The notes below the pieces were generated by a model. The model was not told the DNA's origin and did not search any database. It was given only the letters and a program-made list of their open reading frames with translations. 34,610 nt of DNA from Clostridiales bacterium (lineage in GTDB: Bacteria; Bacillota; Clostridia; Oscillospirales; Oscillospiraceae), in assembly GCA_021205695.1 (NCBI GenBank), contig JAJPXB010000082.1:1-34610 (forward strand), written 5' to 3'. This document shows, in pieces, positions 16,129-25,874 of this stretch (the first letter of the stretch is position 1; each line of letters begins with the position of its first letter). The position numbers were made by a program, and so were the translations under genes.

Positions 16129-16154
16129 AAAAAAACGAGGCCAAAATGGTCTCG
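16129..16154 (-). terminator. Terminator after the surface operon
   Basis: A short stem (16136-16143 with 16147-16154, one mismatch) is followed on the minus strand by TTTTTTT. It lies 31 bp after the stop of the leucine-rich protein gene and closes the surface operon. Confidence 0.65.
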
Positions 16155-16184
16155 AACATGATGAAATACGCTATTTTAGGCACT

Positions 16185-17078
16185 TTAGGCGGTTAGTCCA
16201 AATATATCACTAGCATCGCCAATAGATGTCACTGTCTCCGGGATAGCGATCTTTGTCAGCCCGGTGCAGGCGTAAAATACGCCCTCAGACAAGATGGTCA
16301 CACTGTTCGGAATCTCGATGGATTTTAACCCGCTGCAGCTGTAAAAAGCCTCTGCGCCGATTTCAGTGACTGTGTCCGGGATGTTGATCGAGGCAAAAGA
16401 GGAGCAGTTGTAAAATGCCTGTTCCCCGATGGTGGTCAGGCCCTCCGGCAGCGTCAGCGCAGTCAGGGCTTTGCAGCCGTAAAAAGCATCCATCCCAATC
16501 GTGGTAACGCTCTCCGGCAGGGTGGCGGAGGTCATGGCTTCGCAGCCATAAAATGCGTAGTCCCCCACATTTGTGACCCCATCTGTTATGACAACTGCCG
16601 TGATTGAGTCCACATAGCTATACCAGGGAATGCCGCCGTACCAGTCCCAGGACTCCATAGCCCCGGAGCCGCTGATGGTCAGCGTATAATCTCCATCCAG
16701 AACCCACGTCAGGCTGTCGCCGCAGGAGCCGCTGTCAATGATTTCTGCTTCCGTTGAATCATCGGCCGTTTCATCGGACTCAGCTTCTTCCGTTGCATCA
16801 TCAGCCATTTCGTCGGAAACAGCCTCTTCCGAGATTGTCAAATATTCTTCGCTACTCTCACCTGCCACATTTTCCACAGCCTCCGATTCTTCATCGGGTG
16901 CCTGTGTTTCCAAGTCAGGAGATTGCTCCTCTGTCGCCATTGCCCCAGTGCTATTTCTTGCGTTTCCTCTGCTATCAACTTGCGTACCTTTTGCATAGGC
17001 TGAAGAACTGATGCAGCTTATGACCAACGCGCCTGCCAGCATTGCTGACATAAGGCGCAGGAATCTTTTGTGTTTCAT
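16185..17078 (-). CDS. Secreted BspA-like leucine-rich repeat protein
   Basis: A 297-aa protein with a signal peptide (residues 1-29: basic start, LMSAMLAGALVISCIS, SAYA) and an acidic low-complexity region rich in Glu/Ser/Thr/Ala (40-115). A CGDSLTWVL...LTISGSGAM module comes next, and then about five BspA-type LRR_5 repeats (TTIGMDAFYGCKALTALTLPEG type). These proteins mediate binding or signalling at the surface in gut bacteria. There is no LPxTG or membrane tail, and the protein stops abruptly after TSIGDASDIFGLTA. It may therefore be truncated, or it may be secreted freely. GGAGG precedes the ATG. It is the last gene of the surface operon, 19 nt after the CotH gene. Confidence 0.85.
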   Translation of the reverse strand: MKHKRFLRLMSAMLAGALVISCISSSAYAKGTQVDSRGNARNSTGAMATEEQSPDLETQAPDEESEAVENVAGESSEEYLTISEEAVSDEMADDATEEAESDETADDSTEAEIIDSGSCGDSLTWVLDGDYTLTISGSGAMESWDWYGGIPWYSYVDSITAVVITDGVTNVGDYAFYGCEAMTSATLPESVTTIGMDAFYGCKALTALTLPEGLTTIGEQAFYNCSSFASINIPDTVTEIGAEAFYSCSGLKSIEIPNSVTILSEGVFYACTGLTKIAIPETVTSIGDASDIFGLTA

Positions 17079-17097
17079 GTCCTTATTTCCTCCGTGT

Positions 17098-19863
17098 TCA
17101 CACCGTCAGGGAATTGTAGCTGGCCACAACCTGGTCAGAGTAAACGTAAACAGTCTTCCCCGATGCGTTTTTGTAGGTCACATAGGCTCGCACCACATAT
17201 ACCGTATCCGTCGTTTTCGGCGTCATGCTGTAAATGTAGGTACTGTCTGAACTAAACCCGCTCACACTCACCTTCGTCCGGCTGGATGTATTGACCGTCA
17301 GGGCTTTGGCTCCCAGCTTTGCCTTCGTGATGTAAACGAACCCGTGCCCGGTAACCTCGTAATAGTCGTCTGAATCGGCACCCGTCACTGTGGCGGTCAG
17401 CCGGATTTTCCCGCTTGTACCCTGATCTACACTCAGTGTCACGGAAGGAACAGACAGTTCTTTTTGAAACGCAATCGTTTCCGTCTTTGTCTCGCCGCAG
17501 ACGGTGCAGGTGTAGGTCATTTCTCCCTCTTCGTCCTCAGTCGCTTCCTTCGTCACAACACCGGAATCCCAGCTGTGGCCGGTCGCGGCAATCACTGAGC
17601 CGGTGGAGACTGTCTCCCCGCAGACGGTGCAGACCTCATCCCCGGTATAGCCTTCTGTGGTACAGGTTGCCGCAACCGCGTTCTGTATCTCGACGGTATG
17701 CCCTGTAGCCGGTATGACGCTCCCTTCCTCCAGGAGCTCATCGCAGACGGCACAGTACAGGTCGCCGGTATAACCGTCTTCTGTGCATGTTGCTTCGGTT
17801 GCGCCGGACAGGTATGTTTCATCATGGGTGCACGCCTGCTCATCTTCTTCCTGGTCGTAGATGAAATTAGATCCAAGGCTGTTGCCTCTCGAGTCATAGA
17901 TAATGACATGGATAACATCCTGTCCCCCGGTCAGCATGGTGCTGGCATCAAAGCTTCCGGCGCCGTTCGTAAGCGTTACCGTGCTGACAACCGTGCCATT
18001 GATACGTACCTCTGCCTTTGCGGCCCTGGAAGATGCTGTGATATTCAGCACGCCGTCCGTGACAGCCAGACCAATGCTTTCATCCGGGTCATACAGCCCC
18101 ATGGAATCAATCATCGTGTCAATACTGGCCATATTTTCGTCCAGCCAGCTGATGCGGTTGTTCAGCCAGGTGTAGAGTTTAGCCACTTCACCGTCATAAC
18201 CGAGCTTGTACTTGCCCCACAGGGTCTCGTTCGCCACGGCTGCATCATACAGGTAGCTGTAGGCATTGTCTGTAAAAATATCATTGTCGGCCTCGCCGTA
18301 AATAGACGCCACCATGTCCAGGATTTCGCTGCGGTGTTCCCAGTAAAACGCCCTGGCTTCCGTCAGGAAATACGGGTCCTGGCACAAATATTTGTACCAT
18401 TGGTTTGCCTGCGCCCCGTCGTTATAGTAAACAGTCTGCCATGCGGTATAGTCACCGCCGCCTTCCCCATCGCTGCTCCAGTCCATGTCCCAGACAGGGC
18501 CCATGAACATTTTGCTAATTTCATCCGCCGTATCCTGGTCTTTGTAGAAGTACGTGGATTTCTTCATGCCGTCCTCGTTCATGAACAGCTCCTGGATCAT
18601 CCAGTAACTGACCAGCGAATCAAAATCGAACAGGTCGTAGGCGGAGACAGTTTCACCGTTGTAAGAAGCCTGGAAGTCCGCAGACTGGATAGACGCCTCA
18701 AAAGCGTTGATAAATTCCTTCGCGTAATCCATCATGTCCTGGTTCGTGTTTGCATACTCCGGCGTATTAAACATGATCGGCTGGTTCAGTGAGGAGCGGA
18801 ACTTCGATACCTCGTCATAATAGGCGTCCAGCTCAAAGAGGAAACCTCCGGAGGTCAGCTGGTTCTTGTCAAAGGCGTAATAGTCGCTGACCTTAAATGT
18901 CACGCCGCCGTAAGTAAAGGAATCGCTGCTGATCCAGGAAAGGTCCTCCTCCATGGCATCTGCCAGCCCATCAGCGTCCGACAGGAGCCCCGCTTCCACG
19001 ACAGCATCCGCAGCGTCCGCCGCGGCGTCGGCCAGGTCTTCGATATCGACCCGCGTGCTGCCGACACGCACATGCTCACAGAGGTAATAGGTGCCGTAAT
19101 ATTCCCCGTTAATCACCACTTCCACCCATGTGCCGTCCTGGTAAGTCAGCCCCCACAGTCCGGAGAGCTTATAGGCAAGGTCATTGCGCATCATGGATCC
19201 CTCCGTCGCATTTGCCAGAAGTACCCAGTGTTTATTTTTCCCCATTCCTAAAAGGTTCGTCTTGGCGTCCAGTTTCAGCTTGAACGGCTTTTTGTCTGCG
19301 TTCCAGCTGGTATTGCCCCTGCCTTTTACTTCCAGGGCACCGCTGTACAATTGGCTGCTGCTCGTATAAGTGCCGTTTCCCTGCAGATTCATGGTGCCGT
19401 CCACATAGGTCGTCTTATCTGCGATGACAGCATCCAGGTCAAAATCCAGGTACATGACGGGAAGCTCGCTGAAATAGATCTCCGCAGTCTGATCTTCATA
19501 CCCGGCGCAGGAGACCGTGACCTGGATCCATTTCTCAGCGTCATCCGCGGATGGGGTATAAGAGTCCCCACTGCTCCCCGTGTCCACACCGTCCACAGTC
19601 CATTTGTATTGAAGGCTGCTGCCTTCCGAATAGCCTTCCGTCTGGACGGTAAGCGCCGTCCCCGCTGACACATAACTGTTGGTAATCGAGACAGAAACCT
19701 CATCCGAATAAGCAGCCGTTTCCAAATCTGTGGAAACCTCTGTCCCTGCGTTATTCCCCGCCGCTGCGGCCGGGAGCGTCATACCACAGAAAAGGCAAAA
19801 TGCCATGACTAGCGCTGCCAGGCGTTTCCCCTTCTTTTTTATCGTGTGTTTTCCAGAGAACAT
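17098..19863 (-). CDS. Secreted CotH-family protein with CxxC-repeat C-terminus
   Basis: A 921-aa exported protein with a signal peptide (residues 12-36, LAALVMAFCLFCGMTLPAAAA). Residues 50-130 form an Ig-like module. The CotH domain follows (about 135-580): LEVKGRGNTSW..KKPFKLKL, KHWVLLANATEGSMMRNDLAYKL and the GPVWDMDWSS motif with Asp459/Asp461. CotH proteins are atypical secreted protein kinases in Bacillus spore coats; many gut CotH proteins are uncharacterised. The C-terminus has three CxxC-type repeats (about 674-794, ATCTEDGYTGD type) and a terminal beta module (805-921) nearly identical to that of the GH2 protein encoded upstream. AAAGGAG precedes the ATG. No wall-sorting motif is seen, so the shared module may be the attachment device. 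Confidence 0.87.
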   Translation of the reverse strand: MFSGKHTIKKKGKRLAALVMAFCLFCGMTLPAAAAGNNAGTEVSTDLETAAYSDEVSVSITNSYVSAGTALTVQTEGYSEGSSLQYKWTVDGVDTGSSGDSYTPSADDAEKWIQVTVSCAGYEDQTAEIYFSELPVMYLDFDLDAVIADKTTYVDGTMNLQGNGTYTSSSQLYSGALEVKGRGNTSWNADKKPFKLKLDAKTNLLGMGKNKHWVLLANATEGSMMRNDLAYKLSGLWGLTYQDGTWVEVVINGEYYGTYYLCEHVRVGSTRVDIEDLADAAADAADAVVEAGLLSDADGLADAMEEDLSWISSDSFTYGGVTFKVSDYYAFDKNQLTSGGFLFELDAYYDEVSKFRSSLNQPIMFNTPEYANTNQDMMDYAKEFINAFEASIQSADFQASYNGETVSAYDLFDFDSLVSYWMIQELFMNEDGMKKSTYFYKDQDTADEISKMFMGPVWDMDWSSDGEGGGDYTAWQTVYYNDGAQANQWYKYLCQDPYFLTEARAFYWEHRSEILDMVASIYGEADNDIFTDNAYSYLYDAAVANETLWGKYKLGYDGEVAKLYTWLNNRISWLDENMASIDTMIDSMGLYDPDESIGLAVTDGVLNITASSRAAKAEVRINGTVVSTVTLTNGAGSFDASTMLTGGQDVIHVIIYDSRGNSLGSNFIYDQEEDEQACTHDETYLSGATEATCTEDGYTGDLYCAVCDELLEEGSVIPATGHTVEIQNAVAATCTTEGYTGDEVCTVCGETVSTGSVIAATGHSWDSGVVTKEATEDEEGEMTYTCTVCGETKTETIAFQKELSVPSVTLSVDQGTSGKIRLTATVTGADSDDYYEVTGHGFVYITKAKLGAKALTVNTSSRTKVSVSGFSSDSTYIYSMTPKTTDTVYVVRAYVTYKNASGKTVYVYSDQVVASYNSLTV
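17101..17700 (-). repeat. Shared C-terminal module, copy 1 (CotH gene)
   Basis: This stretch and 19964-20580 are long, nearly identical DNA repeats encoding the CxxC repeats and the terminal beta module. The segment around 17245-17400 differs at only a few positions, and many third-codon bases are also identical, indicating recent duplication or gene conversion. Confidence 0.88.
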
Positions 19864-19960
19864 AGACCATACACTCCTTTCTTTGTAAACTTCCAGGCAC
19901 TGCTAATGTAATGCGCAAACATCCATGAAAGCAGATGGCTGCATCAGTAGTCATGTCCGC

Positions 19961-22900
19961 CTACTGTGCCAGTGCGTTATAGCTGGTATAGACCGTATTT
20001 GAATAAACGTAGACCGTCTTACCACTGCTGTTTTTATAAGTAATCCAGGCACGGACCGCATAAGTCGTGGAAGCGTCCTTCGGAGCCATGCTGTAGATAT
20101 AAGTGCTGCCTGAACTAAACCCACTTACACTCACCTTTGTCCGGCTGGATGTATTGACCGTCAGGGCCTTGGCTCCCAGCTTTGCCTTCGTGATGTAGAC
20201 AAACCCGTGTCCGGTAACCTCGTAATAGTCGTCTGAATCGGCACCCGTCACTGTTGCGGTCAAGCGGATTTTTCCGTCAGTCCCCTGTTCAACGCTTAAG
20301 GTCACGCTGGGGACCAGCAGCTCCTTCGTCTCCTCCAGCTTGGGGATTACCTCCGTCTTTGTCTCGCCGCAGACCGTGCAGGTGTAGGTCATAATGCCCT
20401 CCTCCTCGGTGGTGGCGGCCTTGGTCACGGTGCCGGAATCCCAGCTGTGGCCGGTGGCGGCAATCACTGAGCCAGTGGAGACTGTCTCCCCGCAGACGGT
20501 GCAGATCTCGTCGCCGGTATAGCCATCCTCCGTACAGGTGGCAGCCCTGGCGTTTTGGGTCACGGTACTGTGGCCGGTGGCAGGAATGATACTTCCCTGC
20601 TCTACCAGTGCACCGCAGTCAGTGCAGTAGGTGTCGCCGGTGTAGCCCTCGCCGGTACAGGTAGCAGCGACGGCGTTCCGGATTTCGGTATTCTCATGCT
20701 GGCAGGCTTCCACGCCGGACAATGTGACTTCATAAGTCTTTGCCGTGCTCCCATCCTCGGAGATAGTCAGGATACGCACCACGCCATCGGTGTAGATGGG
20801 CAGAACAGTGATGCCCGCATTGGCCTCGGTGGTGGCGGTCACGGTTGCGTCATTCGTCCCGTCCGCCGCATAGGTCAGGGTGTCGGCGTCAAAGCCGCTG
20901 ACGGCGGTCCCGTCCACGGCGATGCCGGACAGGTCGGCGGAGGTGTTGGTCTCCACGCTGCCCGCGTAGGTCATTACCTCGCACTCGGTCAGGCCGACAC
21001 AATGGCCGGACTGCTCGGTGAAGGTGATACGCAGGGCCACCGGGTTGATGACCGAGTCGAACACATAGGCTGTCTCGGTAAAGCCTGCCGTAGGGGTCAC
21101 ATCCGCATAGGTGATCCCGGTGAAGGTCGTCCCATCCAAAGAGTACTCGAAGGTCACGTCCGAGGGCAGGGCGGCAGAATAGCTGTCCGTAAAGAAATAC
21201 AGGTTCACGCCGCTGAGCAGCTGGGCGGTAGACCATGTGAAGGTGATGGTCGCCGTGGAGCTATTGTTGCGGTTGTTGTAGTTCGTCCAACGCGCGTCAG
21301 TGTCACTGGAATTATTTGTCACGCCGTCTACGATGGACAGGAGGTTGTCGGAGGTGCTGGTGCAGTCCTCTGTCAAGGTGTAGTAGTCAGCAGCCACGTT
21401 GACACTCTCGGTATTCACCGTCTCCGCTACCCGGACAGTGCAAGTCACGGGCAAGGTGGTCGTACCGATGACGGTGGCTGTACCGTTCACAGTGATGATT
21501 TCGTCAACCGTAACAAAATCATCTGCACTGACGCTGTCCCATGTCACAGTAAATTCCCCGGTGACGGTGCCGTCTGCCAGCACGCCGTTTACGGTGCTGG
21601 GCAGAGTGGGCGCATATCCCGCCATGGTGACGGTGGAGACGTTCCGCATAGCGATGACATCCGCGATCACATGAAGCCTTGCAATGACGGTGATATCTTC
21701 AAGCCCGTCAAAGCTGAGGGTTCCGGTGATGGTGTAGTCCCCGGCGGTGTTATAGATTTCAGAAGAAATCTCATCCCAGGTGATGGTGCCTGTCACCGTG
21801 GAGCTGTCCGCCAGCGTGCCTGTGGCGGTGGTCAGCAGCTCCGGCCCGGTGCCCACGGTCACGCTGTAATCCCGCACCAGTGTGTAGCTCACCAGTCCTT
21901 CCGTAACAGTATCGCTCTCCACTGCCGTGGTGGTCACGGTGGCGCTGCCACCTGTGAGACCGTCAGAAGATACGTCCACAGTAAAGCTGCCCGCCTCGGT
22001 AGTGGAGCGCACGATGACCAGTGCCTTGCCTGCATAGGCAGCGATATGAGCGCTGGTGGAACTGGTCAGAACCCTGTCCTGCTGGTACTTCTCCGTGGTA
22101 GCTTGGTCGCCGTTGTCCACGCCCACGATCTCGCCATCGCCGGTGAGGTTGAAATAGATCGTGTTGGTGGCAGTGGTGTCCAGATTGCCATCCGCATCCT
22201 GAACCTCCACCTCGATGTAGGCCAGACTCTGGCCGTCGGCGTCGATGACCGTCTTGTTCTGGGTCACCTCCAGCTGGCTGACGGTGCCGGGCGTGGATAC
22301 CACGCTGCTGCCGCTGGTGTCGGAGATCATGTTGCCGTCCTCGTCATAAGCGACAGCGGAGATGGTGCCCGCCTCGTAGGTCACGTTAAAGGTGACGTAC
22401 AGGCTCTCGGAGCCGGAGGCGGATACCGCCGTGCAGACAGAGGAATTATTGCTGGCCGTGGTGTAGGTGTAGTAGGTGTGGCCTGCGTCCGTGGTGTGTA
22501 CCGTACGGGTGGCGGTGCCGATCAGAGTGCCGTTGCGATAAAGCTCCACTTTGGCGGCATTCGTATAGATGACTACCGGAGTCTTGCCGCTTGTGGTATA
22601 CATGTTGTCGCTGTCCCAGGCGGTGACCAGATGCAGAGTGGTGGAATCCTGGTTCCACTGGCTGCGGTAAAGGTAATAAGTGTCCTTCTCAAAGCCTGCC
22701 GTGTCCACGATACCGAAGTAACTGCTATTAGGGATTGCACCGCCGCCGGAGACAGAGCCGGTGCCCGTACCGTTCCATGGAGTAGGCTCACCGATATAGT
22801 CGAAGCCCGTCCAGACGAACTCACCCGCCACATAATCGTTGGCCAGGGTGTTGTACAGGGACTCATGGGCGGTAATGCCCCAGCTCACATAGGAAGTATC

Positions 22901-24652
22901 ATAGGATGTCAGATGATACAGGCCATCCGCATTGCTCATATTTGCCTGTGAGGAATAGATTCCCCGGCTGTTGACAGCGGAACTGGTCTCCGAGGAGAGG
23001 ATCAGCCCCCAGGCGTTGTGCAGGGACGAAAGGGTGGATGATGAATTGGCGTAATTCAGGCCGACAATGCCGCCGTTGTCGATAATGACCTGCATCACCT
23101 GACCCGCATAAGAGGATGTGCTGGTCGCCAGATTGTTGCAGCCCAGCGTCGTCGGGCGGGTGGTGTCCAGCTCGTTGATCCAGTCGATCAGGTTCTGGCA
23201 GATGGTGGGATAGGTGCTGTCAATGGTCAGCTCGTTGCCCAGCGACCAGAGAATGACCGACGCATCGTTGCGGTCACGTTTGACCATGCTCTTGATGGCG
23301 TACTCCGCCCATGTCATGGTGCTGTCTCCACCAAGGATGTTGTTATCGGAACTTAAAGTCGTGCTGAAATACTTGCTGAAATCATTGGTGTTGCCATTTT
23401 TTGCCGTCGTCCAGCAGTCAAAGGCCTCCTCCATCACCAGAAGACCCAGCTCGTTGCAGATGTCGATGAAGTCCTCGTCCGCCGGATTGTGGCTGGTGCG
23501 GATAGCGTTCACGCCCATGTCCTTCATGATAGACAGCTGACGGTACATGGCGTCATAGCTGGCAGCGCTGCCCAGCGCGCCCTGGTCATGGTGCATACAG
23601 ACGCCGTTCAATTTGACCGCCTCACCGTTCAGGTAAAAGCCGTTGTCAGAATCAAAGCTGTACCAGCGGAAGCCGAACTGGGTGTCATAGGTGTCTGTCA
23701 GCGTGCCATCTACATAGACTTCTGTGCGGACAAAATACAGGTTCGGATCGTCGGTAGACCACAGGGCAGGATTTTCTACTTTAGGAGAAGATGTCACCGT
23801 TACCGTATTTCCCGCTGCAATGGTCGTTGTTGCCTCTGCGGACTCGGAGGCGGAAACACCATCGCTGGTATAGACGGTGTTCTTTACTGTAACCTCTACA
23901 TCGGTATCGCTGTCGTTATCCAGCTCCACCTCCACACTGACAGTACCATCGCTGCCATAGCTGCTTTCGAGATTCGGAGTGGTCACACAGGTGCCGTTAT
24001 AGGCCACATGGACCGGCTCGGTGACAATCAGCGTCACATCCCGGTAAATGCCGCTGCCGGAATACCACCGGCTGTTGGGCTGGTTGTTGACCACTTTCAC
24101 CGCAATAACGTTCTCCGTCGCGCCGTCACAGACCAGATAATCTGTGATGTCGAAGGCGAAGGAGGTGTAACCATAGTGGTTCTCTCCCGCATAGACGCCG
24201 TTGACGTATACATAGGCGTCGGAATACACGCCGTCAAAGTTGAGGACGATGGTGCTGTCCGCCTCCGCCTCGGTCAGGGTAAAGCTCTTGCGGTACCATC
24301 CGGTGCCGCCGGGCAAAAAACCGCTCTCCGCCTCACCGGAAGTCGTAAAGTTCTGGCTGATGCTGAAATCATGCGGCAAAATCACGTCATCCCAGGAGGA
24401 GTCATCAAAGCTCTGTCCGGAGGCCGAGCTGTTGTCCCCAAGGTAGAATTTCCATCCGCTGTTAAAGTCCGTCTCCCGGCTGGAAACGCCGGAGGAAACC
24501 AGTACCGTCTCCTCCTCACCATAAACAGTGCCGGCCGCAGAAGCGGCTTCCTCATCCACAGCCAAAGCTGAGATGGGCGCACAGGTCAGAAGCATCACAG
24601 CAGAAAGCATCAGGCCGGCCATCCGCTTTCTCAGGCTTGTTTTCTTTTTCAT
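19961..24652 (-). CDS. Large secreted GH2 beta-galactosidase with Ig-like, discoidin-like and CxxC modules
   Basis: A 1563-aa exported glycosidase. The ATG at 24652 has AGGA 8 nt upstream and gives a standard signal peptide (KKKTSLRKRMAGLMLSAVMLLTCAPISALA). The GH2 part runs to about residue 800, with the sugar-binding jelly-roll (LPHDFSI, WYRKSFTL, YVNGVYAG), HHDQGALGSA, IRTSHNP, SLGNEL with the probable acid/base Glu474, ILSSETSSAVNSRG with the probable nucleophile Glu555, and GEFVWTGFDYIGEP. Ig-like/Big modules, a discoidin-like module (about 1111-1227), CxxC repeats and the terminal module shared with CotH follow. It likely removes beta-galactose from host mucin or dietary glycans outside the cell. 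It lies 34 nt after the radical SAM gene. Confidence 0.9.
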   Translation of the reverse strand: MKKKTSLRKRMAGLMLSAVMLLTCAPISALAVDEEAASAAGTVYGEEETVLVSSGVSSRETDFNSGWKFYLGDNSSASGQSFDDSSWDDVILPHDFSISQNFTTSGEAESGFLPGGTGWYRKSFTLTEAEADSTIVLNFDGVYSDAYVYVNGVYAGENHYGYTSFAFDITDYLVCDGATENVIAVKVVNNQPNSRWYSGSGIYRDVTLIVTEPVHVAYNGTCVTTPNLESSYGSDGTVSVEVELDNDSDTDVEVTVKNTVYTSDGVSASESAEATTTIAAGNTVTVTSSPKVENPALWSTDDPNLYFVRTEVYVDGTLTDTYDTQFGFRWYSFDSDNGFYLNGEAVKLNGVCMHHDQGALGSAASYDAMYRQLSIMKDMGVNAIRTSHNPADEDFIDICNELGLLVMEEAFDCWTTAKNGNTNDFSKYFSTTLSSDNNILGGDSTMTWAEYAIKSMVKRDRNDASVILWSLGNELTIDSTYPTICQNLIDWINELDTTRPTTLGCNNLATSTSSYAGQVMQVIIDNGGIVGLNYANSSSTLSSLHNAWGLILSSETSSAVNSRGIYSSQANMSNADGLYHLTSYDTSYVSWGITAHESLYNTLANDYVAGEFVWTGFDYIGEPTPWNGTGTGSVSGGGAIPNSSYFGIVDTAGFEKDTYYLYRSQWNQDSTTLHLVTAWDSDNMYTTSGKTPVVIYTNAAKVELYRNGTLIGTATRTVHTTDAGHTYYTYTTASNNSSVCTAVSASGSESLYVTFNVTYEAGTISAVAYDEDGNMISDTSGSSVVSTPGTVSQLEVTQNKTVIDADGQSLAYIEVEVQDADGNLDTTATNTIYFNLTGDGEIVGVDNGDQATTEKYQQDRVLTSSTSAHIAAYAGKALVIVRSTTEAGSFTVDVSSDGLTGGSATVTTTAVESDTVTEGLVSYTLVRDYSVTVGTGPELLTTATGTLADSSTVTGTITWDEISSEIYNTAGDYTITGTLSFDGLEDITVIARLHVIADVIAMRNVSTVTMAGYAPTLPSTVNGVLADGTVTGEFTVTWDSVSADDFVTVDEIITVNGTATVIGTTTLPVTCTVRVAETVNTESVNVAADYYTLTEDCTSTSDNLLSIVDGVTNNSSDTDARWTNYNNRNNSSTATITFTWSTAQLLSGVNLYFFTDSYSAALPSDVTFEYSLDGTTFTGITYADVTPTAGFTETAYVFDSVINPVALRITFTEQSGHCVGLTECEVMTYAGSVETNTSADLSGIAVDGTAVSGFDADTLTYAADGTNDATVTATTEANAGITVLPIYTDGVVRILTISEDGSTAKTYEVTLSGVEACQHENTEIRNAVAATCTGEGYTGDTYCTDCGALVEQGSIIPATGHSTVTQNARAATCTEDGYTGDEICTVCGETVSTGSVIAATGHSWDSGTVTKAATTEEEGIMTYTCTVCGETKTEVIPKLEETKELLVPSVTLSVEQGTDGKIRLTATVTGADSDDYYEVTGHGFVYITKAKLGAKALTVNTSSRTKVSVSGFSSGSTYIYSMAPKDASTTYAVRAWITYKNSSGKTVYVYSNTVYTSYNALAQ
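19964..20580 (-). repeat. Shared C-terminal module, copy 2 (GH2 gene)
   Basis: Partner of 17101-17700. The protein ends TYKNSSGKTVYVYSNTVYTS here and TYKNASGKTVYVYSDQVVAS in the CotH protein, and the core ADSDDYYEVTGHGFVYITKA is identical in both. Confidence 0.88.
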
Positions 24653-24686
24653 GTGGTTTTTCCTCATTTCTTTTTTCTCGTAAATT

Positions 24687-25874
24687 TCAGGGCAGCAAGT
24701 CATCGTCCAGTACGCAGTTTTCCGATGGGATTCCCTCTGTCTGCGTTCCGGTTTCCCGCACAGATTCGGGAAGTTTATCTAAAAATTCCTTGTAATACCG
24801 GGACGCATATTTCACCTTTTCACACAGGTAGACCGGACGTCCCTCGAAGCCGCCGGTCTCGTTGTGTACCATAGCGGCGCAGGAGAAGCACAGCCCCCGG
24901 TTCACACAGTTGGCACAGGCCGCGCTGTAACGAAAATCTTCTGTCCAGTCCACGATTTCCTGCCAGGCATCGGCCAGGGATTTATCGTTCAGGCTTACCT
25001 TGGGAATGTCCATCATCCCGCAACCGCTTAAATTCCCCTGCCAGTCCACCCAATAGCTGCACCGTCCCGCCAGGCAGCCCATCGGTCTCGGCGGCTGTGC
25101 CTCCGCCTCCGCAACCGCCTCCGGTGTCAGTTCCCTGTAATGCTGCATGTTGTTGACGAGCTGCACAAAATTTCCCGGCTCCATCTGCTTAAAATCCGCC
25201 AGCACCTGATAATAGGCACTCTCCTGTGCAGACAGCCGAGCCTCAAAGTCCCCTGTCTCACCCGTCCGTCGATAGGGAGGCACCATATAAGTTGCGACCC
25301 GCAGGTTCCGCCCGGTGCTGTGAGCGTAGTCGATCATTTTTTCCAGATCCATGCAGTTATAAGGGGTCAGGCTGCAGTTGAATTTGAAGCGGATATTGTT
25401 CTCCATCAGCAGCTCCACGCCCCGGCGTACCTTGTCAAAGCCGTGGGGATCGCCGCAGAGCCGCTCATAGCTCTCGTTGCTGCCGCCATAAAGGGTGATA
25501 TTAATGCGCGTGGGCGGCGATTCCCGCAGCCAGGAGACAACTTCTTCCGTAATGCTGCTGCCATTGGAGTTGATGCTCACTTCCATGCCCATCCGCACCA
25601 TCGCCTGGTACAGCTCCCGGACATGGGGATAGAGGAACGTCTCCCCGCCGGTGAGCAGGGGAAACATGGTTCCCGCATCCTTTGCCTGTTTTGCCAGGTC
25701 CAGCCAAAACTCCAGCGGCTTTAATCCTCCCAGGCTGCGTACCTCCTGGGGAGATTTACGCACATAGCACATCTTGCATTGAAAGTTACACAACGGCGTC
25801 AGCTCAAAGGCTCCCGTCAGCGGGATCTTCGCCACCGACGCACGGGCATATAGCCTTCCCTTAATCTCGGCCAT
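24687..25874 (-). CDS. Radical SAM/SPASM peptide-modifying enzyme
   Basis: A 395-aa enzyme with the radical SAM cluster CxxxCxxC at Cys29, Cys33 and Cys36 (LCNFQCKMC). The GGE-type motif LLTGGETFLYP and SINSNGSSI follow, and then INITLYGGSNESYERLCG. A C-terminal SPASM region (about residues 266-355) contains many cysteines (CLAGRCSYW..GNLSGCGMM, ACANCVNRGLCFSC, YLCEKV) for auxiliary Fe-S clusters. SPASM enzymes commonly install crosslinks or epimerise residues in ribosomal peptides. The ATG directly follows the TAG of the kinase gene. A candidate substrate is encoded two genes upstream and a PqqD-like carrier at the head of the operon. The kind of modification cannot be told from sequence. 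Confidence 0.88.
   Translation of the reverse strand: MAEIKGRLYARASVAKIPLTGAFELTPLCNFQCKMCYVRKSPQEVRSLGGLKPLEFWLDLAKQAKDAGTMFPLLTGGETFLYPHVRELYQAMVRMGMEVSINSNGSSITEEVVSWLRESPPTRINITLYGGSNESYERLCGDPHGFDKVRRGVELLMENNIRFKFNCSLTPYNCMDLEKMIDYAHSTGRNLRVATYMVPPYRRTGETGDFEARLSAQESAYYQVLADFKQMEPGNFVQLVNNMQHYRELTPEAVAEAEAQPPRPMGCLAGRCSYWVDWQGNLSGCGMMDIPKVSLNDKSLADAWQEIVDWTEDFRYSAACANCVNRGLCFSCAAMVHNETGGFEGRPVYLCEKVKYASRYYKEFLDKLPESVRETGTQTEGIPSENCVLDDDLLP

Noticed and set aside
20555-22951. Long plus-strand frame opposite the GH2 gene
   Set aside because: Composition is that of an antisense shadow of a GC-rich gene (His/Gly/Val/Gln-rich, no domains), and the minus frame encodes clear GH2 and discoidin-like motifs.
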